Notes under the pieces: model-generated | The model's database searches: none | The model's input: the letters and a program-made list of their open reading frames with translations, nothing else | Told to the model about the DNA's origin: nothing | Position numbers and translations under genes: made by a program | Shown: piece after piece, positions 16,453 to 25,604 of the stretch | Layout: every line of letters starts with the position of its first letter | Numbering within the stretch: the stretch's first letter is position 1 | NCBI RefSeq assembly: GCF_001269905.1 | Contig: NZ_LHVK01000007.1 | Coordinates: 186,001 to 250,000, forward strand | Direction: 5' to 3' | DNA from: Pseudomonas corrugata | GTDB lineage: Bacteria; Pseudomonadota; Gammaproteobacteria; Pseudomonadales; Pseudomonadaceae | DNA length: 64,000 nt

Positions 16453-19326
16453 ATGACCCTCAATTCCGATCTGGCGGGCCCCTGTGTGGAACCGCGGGTC
16501 ATCTGCAAGCAGTACGCCACGGAGATGGCTGTAGAGCGTACACGGTTGCTGTACCAGGGCTCGCTGCTGCCCACGTTGTTCATGCTGGTCAACGGCCTGG
16601 TCTGCGCAGCCCTGTTGTGGGAGCCGTCACGCTATTTCCTGGTCAGCGTATGGCTGGTCTGGCTGTTGTCGCTGGTGGCGCTACGGGTGATACAGGTCGC
16701 GGCCTTCGATTCGGCGATCCCCAGCCGCCAGGCGCACCCGATCTGGTTGCGCATGTTCCTGCTCGGTTCGGCGATGACTGGCTTGACGCTGGCCGGGGCC
16801 GGCATCGCCCTGGTCCCGGCCGACAGCTTCCAGCAACAGGCCTGGGTGTTCGGTCTGATCGGCGCGGCCACCCTGTCAGCCAGTGTTGCCTATGCCGTGA
16901 GCCTCCCGGCCTTTTTGTCCTTCACCTTGCCCTGCCTGTTGCCGGCCATCGGCTTCCTCTTCTGGGGCGGTGACGAACAACAGCGCGGATGGGGTTGGCT
17001 CGGCCTGGTGGTGCTGGTGTCCCTGAGCGTGGTGGCCTGGCAGGTCAATCGACTGATGCAAAGCGGCATGCTGCGACGGTTCCAGAATCAGGCGCTGATC
17101 GAGCATCTGCAACAGACGCAAATCCGTAGTGCTGAACTTAACGGGGCCCTGGGACGGGAGGTTGAGCAGCGTCGTCTCGCCGAGGAACAACTGCGTGCGG
17201 CCCAAGTGAGTCTCGAGGCGCGGGTCGCACAGCGCAGCCTTGAACTGCAGGTGGCCAGTCAAGCCTTGAGCAAGAGCGAGGCGCGTCTGGCCCTGGCCCT
17301 CAAGGCCAGTGAGTTGGGATTATGGGACTGGAACCTGCAGACCGATGAAGTCCATCACACCCAGCTCAAGGAACTGCTGGGCCTGGAGCCGGAATACATC
17401 ACGGCAATGCTCAGCCATCTCACGCCACGCCTGCACCCTCAAGATCTGCCGGCGCTCAAGCGCGCCCTGGTTGAACACCTCAAGGGTCGTAGCGAGGACT
17501 ACCAGATCGAATATCGCATCCGTCACGGTGATGGCCACTGGGTCTGGCTCGAAGATCGAGGTCGGGCCGTGGAGCGCAGCGCCAGCGGCCGGGTCCTGCG
17601 CATGGTTGGCACCCGAAGAAACATCAGTGTCAGTAAAGAGCTGGAACAGCAGCGGCAACTGGCGGCTACGGTATTTGAGGCCGCCAGCGAAGGCATCGTG
17701 ATCTTCGATCCTCACTATGCGCTGCTCGCCGCCAACCAGGCATTCACCCGGATTACCGGTTTCAACATCGCGGACATGCTGGGGCGCAACGTCGTCGATC
17801 TGCCGTGCAGCCGCGATGCGCGCCGGCACTATCCGGTTATTCGCCAGGCACTCAGGCAGCAAGGTACCTGGCAGGGTGAGCTGGTGGAGGCGCGGGCCAG
17901 TGGCGAGTTGTATCCGCAGTGGCTGCAATTGAGTATCGTGAGGGATTCTCGAGGAAACGTCAGTCATATTGTAGGCTTTTTCGCCGATCTATCGGCCAGG
18001 CGCGAGTCCGAAGAGCGGATGCGCTACCTCACCCATTACGATGAGCTGACCGGACTGGCGAATCGCTCGCTGTTCCGCGAACGCCTGCAGGAAGCGCAGC
18101 AGCGGGTGCGCCAGGGCGGGCGCCGCAGCCTGGCCTTGCTGCACATCGACCTGGACCGCTTCAAACTGCTCAATGACAGCCTCGGCCATGACATTGCCGA
18201 CCAGTTGTTGCAGAAGATGGCCCGGCGCCTGATCAATGCTCTGCCGGAAGCCAACACCATCGCCCGGTTATCCGGCGATGAGTTCGCGGTGCTGTTCGAT
18301 GCCTATGGCAATCTTTCAAGCCTGGCGCGCATGGCAACCCGTTTGTCCGCCAAGTTGCGTTTGCCGCAGACCATTGAAGGTCACGAGTTGGTGGTCAGCG
18401 CATCCATCGGTATCAGTCTGCTGCCTGACAACGCACGGGAAGTTTCCACCCTGGTCAGCCAGGCGAACATGGCCATGCAACATGCCAAGCACCTGGGGGG
18501 CAATAACTTCCAGTTCTACACCGACAGCCTCCAGGCCAGTACGCTGGAGCGTCTGCAAATGGAGAACCAGCTGCGCAAGGCCCTGGAAGAGCACCAGCTG
18601 AAGGTCTTCTATCAGCCCAAGTTGTGTCTGGCGAGCGGTCGTCTGAACGCGGCGGAAGCGCTGGTGCGCTGGGACCATCCGGCGATGGGTCGGGTACCGC
18701 CGGGGCATTTCATCGGCCTCGCCGAGGAGACAGGACTGATAGGGCCCATTGGCGAGTTCGTGCTGCGCCAGGCCTGTTGGCAGGCGTGCGAATGGCAGCG
18801 CCAGGGGCTTGCACCGATCCGGGTGTCCGTGAATCTGTCGGTCCATCAGTTGCGCCAGGGCAAGCTTGTCAGCCTCGTGCGCCAAGTGCTGGAAGAAACC
18901 GGCCTGGCTCCCGAATACCTGGAACTGGAGCTTACCGAGAGCCAGTTGCTCGACAGCGTCGAGCACATCATCGCCACCTTCCAACAGTTGCGCGACCTTG
19001 GGGTCAAGCTGGCGATCGACGACTTCGGCACCGGTTATTCGTCCCTGAGTTACCTCAAGCGTATTCCGGTGGATTACGTGAAGATCGACCAGGCGTTCAT
19101 TCGTGGGCTGGAGGAGGGCGGCGAGGACGCGGCGATCACCCGGGCGATCATTGCCATGGCCCATGGACTATCGCTCAAGGTGGTGGCCGAGGGCGTTGAG
19201 CGGCAGGGGCAACTCGAATTCCTGAAAACCGAGCATTGCGACGAAGTCCAGGGCTACCTCATCAGCCGCCCCGTGGAGGCCGAGGGTCTGGCCGCCTTGT
19301 TACAGGCTAATGAAGACTGTTTATAG
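16453..19326 (+). CDS. Membrane-bound PAS-PAS-GGDEF-EAL cyclic-di-GMP protein
   Basis: A 957-residue signalling protein. About six membrane segments lie at residues 35-200, a coiled coil at about 205-275, PAS domains at about 280-405 ('LGLWDWNLQTDEVHH') and 410-525 ('AASEGIVIFDPHYALLAANQAF'), then GGDEF (about 535-695) and EAL (about 710-950). The cyclase signature is SGDEF (from residue 607), with the first Gly replaced by Ser, which is tolerated in some active enzymes. The EAL domain keeps EALVRW (from 735), 'DDFGTGYSSLSYL' and 'VVAEGVE', so phosphodiesterase activity is likely. The order matches P. aeruginosa PA5442 beside uvrD. Start ATG at 16453 precedes the membrane domain; an upstream ATG at 16378 is weaker. 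Confidence 0.9.
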   Translation: MTLNSDLAGPCVEPRVICKQYATEMAVERTRLLYQGSLLPTLFMLVNGLVCAALLWEPSRYFLVSVWLVWLLSLVALRVIQVAAFDSAIPSRQAHPIWLRMFLLGSAMTGLTLAGAGIALVPADSFQQQAWVFGLIGAATLSASVAYAVSLPAFLSFTLPCLLPAIGFLFWGGDEQQRGWGWLGLVVLVSLSVVAWQVNRLMQSGMLRRFQNQALIEHLQQTQIRSAELNGALGREVEQRRLAEEQLRAAQVSLEARVAQRSLELQVASQALSKSEARLALALKASELGLWDWNLQTDEVHHTQLKELLGLEPEYITAMLSHLTPRLHPQDLPALKRALVEHLKGRSEDYQIEYRIRHGDGHWVWLEDRGRAVERSASGRVLRMVGTRRNISVSKELEQQRQLAATVFEAASEGIVIFDPHYALLAANQAFTRITGFNIADMLGRNVVDLPCSRDARRHYPVIRQALRQQGTWQGELVEARASGELYPQWLQLSIVRDSRGNVSHIVGFFADLSARRESEERMRYLTHYDELTGLANRSLFRERLQEAQQRVRQGGRRSLALLHIDLDRFKLLNDSLGHDIADQLLQKMARRLINALPEANTIARLSGDEFAVLFDAYGNLSSLARMATRLSAKLRLPQTIEGHELVVSASIGISLLPDNAREVSTLVSQANMAMQHAKHLGGNNFQFYTDSLQASTLERLQMENQLRKALEEHQLKVFYQPKLCLASGRLNAAEALVRWDHPAMGRVPPGHFIGLAEETGLIGPIGEFVLRQACWQACEWQRQGLAPIRVSVNLSVHQLRQGKLVSLVRQVLEETGLAPEYLELELTESQLLDSVEHIIATFQQLRDLGVKLAIDDFGTGYSSLSYLKRIPVDYVKIDQAFIRGLEEGGEDAAITRAIIAMAHGLSLKVVAEGVERQGQLEFLKTEHCDEVQGYLISRPVEAEGLAALLQANEDCL

Positions 19327-19406
19327 CGCCGGACTGCTACATGGCGTGCATGCGGTATGAAATCTGGATATCGAGTTACGTAATGGACGGGCAAAAAGGC
19401 ATTTCC

Positions 19407-19421
19407 TGTAGTATAACTACA
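19407..19421. promoter_or_regulatory. Palindromic operator for the RpiR/HexR-type regulator
   Basis: TGTAGTATAACTACA is palindromic apart from its centre and resembles the HexR consensus TGTARTWWWWYTACA. It sits 46 bp before the start of the HexR-like gene, which fits autoregulation. Match by motif only. Confidence 0.6.
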
Positions 19422-19466
19422 AACTTGCTACATCCCGGCCACCACCAATAACAAGAGTCCAGCCCC

Positions 19467-20333
19467 TTGAACCTGTTGCAACACATCGCCCAGTCACGCC
19501 ACCTGCTGCGCAAATCGGAACTGAAAGTCGCCGATCACGTACTGCTTGATCCTGCGGCCGTGATGCACAGTTCCATGGCCGATCTTGCCCACAGTGTCGG
19601 CATCAGCGAACCGACCATCGTGCGCTTCTGTCGTGCCATCGGTTGCTCCGGTTTCCAGGACCTGAAACTCAAGCTGGCGCAGAGCCTGGCGGCCGGCGCG
19701 AGCTTCGGCCAGTTTGCGATCCATGAAGACGACTCGGTCGCCGACTACAGCCTGAAGATCTTCGACACCACCCTGCACACCCTCATGGAGGTTCGCGAGA
19801 AGCTCGACCCGGTGGCGCTGCAGAAAGCGGTCACGGCCATGTCCCAGGCCCAGCGTGTCGAGTTCTACGGCTTTGGCGCATCGGGCGCGGTGGCGGCGGA
19901 TGCGCAGCACAAGTTCTTCCGGCTGTTGCTCACGGCGGCCGCCTATTCCGATCCGCACATGCAGGCCATGTCCGCGGTGACCCTCAAGCCCACCGATGTG
20001 GCGATCTGCATTTCCCAGTCGGGGCGTTCCAAGGATCTATTGATCACCGCCAATCTGGTTCGTGAAAGTGGCGCCTCGCTGATTACCCTCTGTCCGAGCC
20101 AGACACCATTGGCCGAACTCTCGACGGTGAACCTGGCCATCGACGTGCACGAAGACACCGAGATATACACCCCGCTGACCTCGCGCATCGCTCACCTGGT
20201 GGTGATCGATGTGCTGGCGATGGGCGTTGCCATGGCTCGCGGCCCCAGCCTGGTCAACCACCTCAAGAGCGTCAAGCGCAGCCTTCGCAGCTTGCGGCTG
20301 TCGCCCAAGTCGGTGAAGGCGTTGGATGATTGA
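19467..20333 (+). CDS. RpiR/HexR-family transcriptional regulator
   Basis: A 288-residue regulator. The N-terminal helix-turn-helix of the RpiR family (residues 1-77; 'SMADLAHSVGISEPTIVRFCRAIG') is followed by a SIS sugar-phosphate-binding domain (about 125-255; 'VEFYGFGASGAVAADAQHKF', 'ICISQSGRSKDLL'). It is close to HexR, the repressor of glucose catabolism, but its neighbours are uvrD and the pyruvate carboxylase genes, so it is probably the second HexR-like paralogue (PA5438-type). The start is TTG at 19467, since no in-frame ATG precedes the helix-turn-helix. A HexR-like operator lies 46 bp upstream. The ligand is probably a sugar phosphate. Confidence 0.87.
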   Translation: MNLLQHIAQSRHLLRKSELKVADHVLLDPAAVMHSSMADLAHSVGISEPTIVRFCRAIGCSGFQDLKLKLAQSLAAGASFGQFAIHEDDSVADYSLKIFDTTLHTLMEVREKLDPVALQKAVTAMSQAQRVEFYGFGASGAVAADAQHKFFRLLLTAAAYSDPHMQAMSAVTLKPTDVAICISQSGRSKDLLITANLVRESGASLITLCPSQTPLAELSTVNLAIDVHEDTEIYTPLTSRIAHLVVIDVLAMGVAMARGPSLVNHLKSVKRSLRSLRLSPKSVKALDD

Positions 20334-20466
20334 AGCTGCAAACTACGATCCTGAAGCCACACAGGCCACTGGTAGCAACATTCATCGTTCTGTAACTCCC
20401 GCGTTGCCAAACCGTCATCCCGTGCCTGCATCGTAAAGCTCCCGTATACGTCTTGGGAGTCTCGAC

Positions 20467-20676
20467 ATGACCCAGTCCTACGAAGAACGCAGCGCCGTCA
20501 AAACCCGTCGTCAACAGGAAGACCAGCGCCGCATGGCGTTTCGTCGTGCGATCGAAGACCGTTATGAGCAGCGCCAGCTCCTGGCGGAAATCAGCGAGTA
20601 TCCCGACGTCACAGAATTCAATTACTGGCAGGCGACGCCGGCGGCTTCCCGTCGAAACGCTCAACCAGGCCAATGA
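20467..20676 (+). CDS. PA3496-family small protein
   Basis: A 69-residue highly charged protein; 'SAVKTRRQQEDQRRMAFRRAIE' is the hallmark of the Pseudomonas PA3496 family, which is annotated as putative envelope integrity proteins. There is no signal peptide. GGGAG lies 10 bases before the ATG. Its last 59 bases overlap the convergent 3' end of pycR. Function unproven. Confidence 0.8.
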   Translation: MTQSYEERSAVKTRRQQEDQRRMAFRRAIEDRYEQRQLLAEISEYPDVTEFNYWQATPAASRRNAQPGQ

Positions 20677-21580
20677 TCTGAGCGCGCTCGCCGCGCACAA
20701 ACGCCAGGAAGGCGTGGGCCACCGGTGACAATCGTTTAGCCCTGGCCTGTACCAGGCACCAGCTGCGGTACAGCGGCAGTTCCTCGACCGGCAACTCGAT
20801 GAGTGCGCCGGATGACAGCTCCCGGCTCGCGGCGTGGCGCGTCAACAACGCCACGCCCAGGCCCGCTACCACGCATTCGCGTTGGGCTTCCGCTGACGCC
20901 ACCTCCAATGTCTGGGTGAAATGCACCCGTTTCTCCTTGAAATATTCCTCGCAGGCCAGCCGCGTGCCCGATCCCGGCTCCCGCAGCAACAACGTGTACG
21001 GCTCCAGATCCTGCAAGCGCAGTGGGCCCATGTGACACAAGGGGTGATCCGGCGGCGCCACGGCCACGATCGGATTGTTGAGAAAGGGCAGGAACTCCAA
21101 TCCCATGTCCTGAGGCACCATGGACATGATCACCAAATCGTCCCGGTTATCCGAGAGGCGACGGATCACCTGTCCGCGATTGACTACTGTGAGGCTCAGA
21201 TTGACCTCCGGGTGCTGGCGCCTGAACGCGGCAAACAGGTGCGGCACGAAGTATTTGGCGCTGGACTCCACCGCCAGCTTCAGTTGACCTTGCAACGAGC
21301 CCTGCATATCCGAGAGTTGCATATCGAGGTTTTCCAAGCGTCCGAAAATGTCCCGGCTGGCGCGTTGCAGGGCTTCGGCGGCTTCGGTCATGTAGAGCTT
21401 TTTGCCAACATACTCAAACAGCGGTTGCCCAATCAGCTCTTCCAGGGATCGAATCTGTAGGCTGACGGCCGGCTGCGTGAGAGACATTTCGTCGGCTGCG
21501 CGGCTGTAGGACCTCAAGTCGCACACCTCATTGAAAATCTGTAACTGACGCAATGTCATACGCATCAATGACTTACGCAT
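20618..21580 (-). CDS. pycR: LysR-type regulator PycR
   Basis: A 320-residue LysR-type regulator with the N-terminal winged helix-turn-helix (residues 8-67; 'SYSRAADEMSLTQPAVSLQIRSLE') and a substrate-binding effector domain from about 95. It is divergent from the pyruvate carboxylase genes, the arrangement of P. aeruginosa PycR (PA5437), reported as a regulator affecting lung persistence and metabolism. The first ATG at 21580 is used; internal ATGs at 21565 and 21559 are alternatives. A CbbR-like regulator is the fallback name. The 3' end overlaps the PA3496-family gene by 59 bases. Confidence 0.88.
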   Translation of the reverse strand: MRKSLMRMTLRQLQIFNEVCDLRSYSRAADEMSLTQPAVSLQIRSLEELIGQPLFEYVGKKLYMTEAAEALQRASRDIFGRLENLDMQLSDMQGSLQGQLKLAVESSAKYFVPHLFAAFRRQHPEVNLSLTVVNRGQVIRRLSDNRDDLVIMSMVPQDMGLEFLPFLNNPIVAVAPPDHPLCHMGPLRLQDLEPYTLLLREPGSGTRLACEEYFKEKRVHFTQTLEVASAEAQRECVVAGLGVALLTRHAASRELSSGALIELPVEELPLYRSWCLVQARAKRLSPVAHAFLAFVRGERAQIIGLVERFDGKPPASPASN

Positions 21581-21767
21581 TTTTTAGTCACCCTGCTCCG
21601 AAACGGATACTCCAACTATAAGTCTTCACTTATGCCTATCCCAATAAATATTCATTTTTGTTAATCAACGACCGGGACTAGTGTGGTGCTGCGACCGATT
21701 GTTACATCTGGTCACGCGTCGGCCTGAACCTCAGGCCGTGGTATCACCGGCTCAAGGGAACCTCCAA

Positions 21768-23183
21768 TTGATAAAAAAGATCTTGATCGCCAACCGTGGT
21801 GAGATTGCCGTCCGCATCGTGCGCGCCTGCGCCGAGATGGGCATTCGCTCGGTCGCGGTCTATTCCGACGCTGATCGCCATGCCCTGCATGTCAAGCGCG
21901 CGGACGAGGCCCACAGCATCGGAGCTGACCCGCTGGCCGGCTACCTCAATCCGCGCAAATTGGTGAACCTGGCAGTCGAAACAGGCTGCGATGCCTTGCA
22001 TCCTGGTTATGGCTTTCTCTCAGAAAACGCCGAACTGGCGGACATCTGCGCCGAACGCGGAATCAAATTCATTGGTCCTGCGGCGGAAGTCATTCGCCGC
22101 ATGGGCGACAAGACCGAAGCGCGCCGCAGCATGATCAAGGCCGGTGTGCCGGTTACACCGGGTACCGAAGGCAACGTGTCGGGCATCGAGGAGGCCTTGG
22201 CCGAGGGCGACCGGATCGGTTACCCGGTGATGCTCAAGGCCACCTCCGGCGGCGGCGGCCGGGGTATCCGGCGCTGCAACAGCCGTGAAGAACTGGAACA
22301 GGCGTTCCCGCGGGTCATTTCCGAGGCCACCAAGGCGTTCGGTTCGGCGGAAGTGTTCCTGGAAAAGTGCATCGTCAATCCCAAGCACATCGAAGCGCAG
22401 ATCCTGGGTGACAGTTTCGGCAACGTGGTGCATCTGTTCGAACGGGACTGCTCGATCCAGCGGCGCAACCAGAAGCTGATCGAAATCGCCCCCAGCCCGC
22501 AACTGACGCCCGAGCAGCGTGCCTATATCGGCGACCTGTCGGTGCGCGCCGCCAAAGCCGTGGGCTATGAGAACGCCGGCACCGTGGAGTTCCTGCTCGC
22601 CGAGGGCGAGGTGTACTTCATGGAAATGAACACTCGGGTGCAGGTGGAACACACCATCACCGAAGAAATCACCGGTATCGATATTGTTCGCGAACAGATC
22701 CGCATTGCGTCCGGCCTGCCGCTGTCGGTCAAGCAGGAAGACATCCAGCACCGTGGCTTTGCCTTGCAGTTCCGGATCAACGCCGAGGACCCGAAGAACA
22801 ACTTCCTGCCCAGCTTCGGCAAGATCACCCGCTACTACGCCCCTGGCGGCCCCGGCGTGCGCACCGATACGGCGATCTACACCGGTTACACCATCCCGCC
22901 GTTCTACGATTCGATGTGCCTGAAACTGGTGGTCTGGGCGCTGACCTGGGAAGAAGCCATGGACCGAGGCCTGCGCGCCCTGGATGACATGCGCCTGCAG
23001 GGGGTCAAGACCACTGCTGCGTACTACCAGGAAATCCTGCGCAACCCGGAATTCCGGAGCGGCCAGTTCAATACCAGCTTCGTCGAAAGCCACCCTGAAC
23101 TGACCAACTACTCGATCAAGCGCAAACCCGAAGAGCTGGCCCTGGCCATCGCCGCCGCCATCGCCGCCCACGCAGGCCTGTAA
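21768..23183 (+). CDS. pycA: Pyruvate carboxylase subunit A (biotin carboxylase)
   Basis: A 471-residue biotin carboxylase that carboxylates biotin with bicarbonate and ATP. 'ILIANRGEIAVRI' opens the protein, the ATP-grasp glycine-rich loop is 'KATSGGGGRGIR', and 'MEMNTRVQVEHTITEEITGID' and 'LQFRINAEDP' are catalytic signatures. With pycB it forms the two-subunit pyruvate carboxylase making oxaloacetate from pyruvate. The start is TTG at 21768, with AAGGGAACC upstream; a start there gives the family's usual 471 residues, while an upstream extension to 21681 is non-homologous. The stop is 12 bp before the pycB start. Confidence 0.95.
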   Translation: MIKKILIANRGEIAVRIVRACAEMGIRSVAVYSDADRHALHVKRADEAHSIGADPLAGYLNPRKLVNLAVETGCDALHPGYGFLSENAELADICAERGIKFIGPAAEVIRRMGDKTEARRSMIKAGVPVTPGTEGNVSGIEEALAEGDRIGYPVMLKATSGGGGRGIRRCNSREELEQAFPRVISEATKAFGSAEVFLEKCIVNPKHIEAQILGDSFGNVVHLFERDCSIQRRNQKLIEIAPSPQLTPEQRAYIGDLSVRAAKAVGYENAGTVEFLLAEGEVYFMEMNTRVQVEHTITEEITGIDIVREQIRIASGLPLSVKQEDIQHRGFALQFRINAEDPKNNFLPSFGKITRYYAPGGPGVRTDTAIYTGYTIPPFYDSMCLKLVVWALTWEEAMDRGLRALDDMRLQGVKTTAAYYQEILRNPEFRSGQFNTSFVESHPELTNYSIKRKPEELALAIAAAIAAHAGL

Positions 23184-23195
23184 GGAAGTATGACC

Positions 23196-25010
23196 ATGTC
23201 CAAGAAGATCTTTGTTACCGACACAATCCTGCGCGACGCCCACCAATCGCTGCTCGCCACCCGCATGCGCACCGAAGACATGCTGCCCATCTGCGACAAG
23301 CTCGACAAAGTCGGCTATTGGTCGCTGGAAGTCTGGGGCGGCGCGACGTTCGACGCCTGCGTGCGTTTCCTGAAAGAAGACCCATGGGAGCGCCTGCGCC
23401 AGCTGCGCGCCGCGCTGCCCAACACCCGTCTGCAAATGTTGCTGCGCGGCCAGAACCTGTTGGGCTATCGCCATTACAGCGATGATGTGGTCAAGGCGTT
23501 CGTGGCCAAGGCCGCGGTCAACGGCATCGATGTTTTCCGCATTTTCGATGCGATGAACGATGTACGTAACCTTCGCGTGGCCATCGAGGCGGTGAAGGCT
23601 GCCGGCAAGCATGCCCAGGGCACCATCGCCTACACCACCAGTCCGGTGCACACCATCGACGCTTTCGTGACCCAGGCCAAACAGATGGAAGCCATGGGTT
23701 GCGATTCGGTGGCAATCAAGGACATGGCCGGTTTGCTGACCCCGTATGCCACTGGCGAACTGGTAAAAGCCTTGAAGGCCGAGCAATCGTTGCCGGTGTT
23801 CATCCACTCCCATGACACCGCCGGCCTGGCCGCGATGTGCCAGCTCAAGGCTGTCGAGAACGGCGCGGACCACATCGACACCGCCATCTCCAGCTTTGCC
23901 TGGGGCACCAGCCACCCTGGCACCGAATCGATGGTTGCGGCTCTCAAGGGCAGCGAGTTCGACACTGGCCTGGACCTGGAATTGCTGCAGGAAATCGGCC
24001 TGTACTTCTATGCGGTGCGCAAGAAGTATCACCAGTTCGAAAGCCAGTTCACGGCGGTGGATACCCGTGTCCAGGTCAACCAGGTACCCGGCGGGATGAT
24101 CTCCAACCTGGCCAACCAGTTGAAAGAACAGGGCGCGCTGAACCGCATGAACGAAGTGCTGGCGGAAATTCCGCGGGTGCGCGAAGACCTCGGCTTCCCG
24201 CCATTGGTCACGCCGACCTCGCAGATCGTCGGTACCCAGGCCTTTTTCAACGTATTGGCCGGCGAGCGCTACAAGACCATCACCAACGAAGTGAAGCTGT
24301 ATCTGCAAGGTGGTTACGGCAAGGCTCCGGGCGAAGTGAACGAGAAGCTGCGTCGCCAGGCTATCGGTAGCGAAGACGTGATCGACGTGCGTCCGGCCGA
24401 TCTGCTCAAGCCGGAAATGACCAAGCTGCGCGGCGAAATCGGTGCTCTGGCCAAATCCGAAGAGGACGTACTGACCTATGCCATGTTCCCGGATATCGGG
24501 CGCAAATTCCTGGAAGAGCGCGAAGCCGGCACTCTGACCCCGGAAGTGCTGCTGCCGATCCCTGAGGCAGGCAGCGTGAGTTCGCCGGGCGGCGAGGGTG
24601 TACCGACCGAGTTCGTTATTGACGTTCACGGCGAAACCTACCGCGTCGACATCACCGGCGTCGGCGTCAAGGCCGAAGGCAAGCGTCACTTCTACCTGTC
24701 CATTGATGGCATGCCGGAAGAAGTAGTGTTCGAACCGCTCAATGAGTTTGTCGGCGGTGGCGGCAGCAAGCGCAAGCAAGCGTCTGAACCTGGCCACGTC
24801 AGCACCACCATGCCGGGCAACATCGTCGATGTGCTGGTCAAGGAAGGCGATGTGGTGAAGGCCGGTCAAGCCGTGCTGATCACCGAAGCCATGAAGATGG
24901 AGACCGAAGTGCAGGCGGCCATCGCCGGCAAGGTCACCGCCATTCATGTGGCCAAGGGCGACCGGGTCAATCCGGGCGAGATCCTGATCCTGATCGAGAT
25001 CGAAGGCTGA
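23196..25010 (+). CDS. pycB: Pyruvate carboxylase subunit B (carboxyltransferase with biotinyl domain)
   Basis: A 604-residue protein. The HMG-CoA-lyase-like carboxyltransferase barrel (about 5-300; 'DTILRDAHQSLLATRM', metal-binding 'FIHSHDTAGLA') is followed by the conserved PYC_OADA domain and a C-terminal biotin-carrier domain with 'EAMKMETEV', where Lys567 is the biotin site. The paralogous decarboxylase alpha subunit OadA is similar, but the adjacent biotin carboxylase and pycR, and no membrane OadB, point to pyruvate carboxylase. The ATG at 23196 has GGA at good spacing; an ATG two codons upstream is too near it. A terminator follows. Confidence 0.95.
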   Translation: MSKKIFVTDTILRDAHQSLLATRMRTEDMLPICDKLDKVGYWSLEVWGGATFDACVRFLKEDPWERLRQLRAALPNTRLQMLLRGQNLLGYRHYSDDVVKAFVAKAAVNGIDVFRIFDAMNDVRNLRVAIEAVKAAGKHAQGTIAYTTSPVHTIDAFVTQAKQMEAMGCDSVAIKDMAGLLTPYATGELVKALKAEQSLPVFIHSHDTAGLAAMCQLKAVENGADHIDTAISSFAWGTSHPGTESMVAALKGSEFDTGLDLELLQEIGLYFYAVRKKYHQFESQFTAVDTRVQVNQVPGGMISNLANQLKEQGALNRMNEVLAEIPRVREDLGFPPLVTPTSQIVGTQAFFNVLAGERYKTITNEVKLYLQGGYGKAPGEVNEKLRRQAIGSEDVIDVRPADLLKPEMTKLRGEIGALAKSEEDVLTYAMFPDIGRKFLEEREAGTLTPEVLLPIPEAGSVSSPGGEGVPTEFVIDVHGETYRVDITGVGVKAEGKRHFYLSIDGMPEEVVFEPLNEFVGGGGSKRKQASEPGHVSTTMPGNIVDVLVKEGDVVKAGQAVLITEAMKMETEVQAAIAGKVTAIHVAKGDRVNPGEILILIEIEG

Positions 25011-25041
25011 ATTAACAGTCTCGATACAACGCTTTAACCTC

Positions 25042-25067
25042 GGGGGGGCATGTGCTCCCCTTTTTTT
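25042..25067 (+). terminator. Intrinsic terminator of pycAB
   Basis: A G-run stem (GGGGGGGCATGTGCTCCCC) is followed by seven T residues, about 35 bp after the pycB stop. A classic rho-independent terminator. Confidence 0.85.
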
Positions 25068-25079
25068 GTGCGCAAATTT

Positions 25080-25545
25080 CTACCCCACACCGAACCCTGT
25101 CGAGTCCGCCGTCGAAGCGCCGGCCGTCCAGCCGCGCCTGGGTCTTGCTGGTCGGAGCGCTACTGCCCAGGGTGGCGTTGGCGAGGTTTGCGGTGTCATG
25201 GGCCGTGAGCAGGTCGACAGCTTCGGCGGCCTTGAATACGTTGCTACCCAGCAGGGCGTTGATGGCGGCATCGGGTTTTGCTGCGGGGCGACTGGCGACG
25301 GAGCGGCGGGTGCTTGCGCAATAGGGGCAGTTTTCGCAGGCTCGGTAGGTTTGGGGAGCTGGGCTACGGCAGGCACATGCACTTCGGGAGTTGTCACTGA
25401 TGCGACCGACTCGTGAAGAGAGTCCGCACTTTAAACATTCCCTCTGGAGCGCGATGCCGGTCAACGCTGTGCCTCTGACGAGAGATCGCGACGAAGCCTG
25501 TAGGCCGGTCGCGTCTTGAACAAGCCCCGTCGCGTCTGCGTTCAC
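25080..25545 (-). other. 594-bp gap with possible decayed coding remnant
   Basis: Between the pycB terminator and the ABC permease stop no convincing gene is seen. On the minus strand one frame (about 25397-25240) gives a Pro/Ala-rich linker ('VHVPAVAQLPKPTEPAKTAP') and another (about 25270-25080) gives a protein-like segment ('AINALLGSNVFKAAEAVDLL'). The two are in different frames, as a frameshifted or decayed gene would be. No homology is recognised and no start with a ribosome site is seen. Confidence 0.3.
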
Positions 25546-25604
25546 GGTACGGGACGTTGCCCTGCATCACTCTCGGAACGGTCCGTTTGACAGCGACGGG
25601 GCTG

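Noticed and set aside
22020..24947. A 975-residue open frame on the minus strand opposite pycA and pycB.
   Set aside because: It mirrors two well-supported genes; its composition (His, Gly, Arg, Val-rich) is typical of antisense translation of GC-rich coding DNA.
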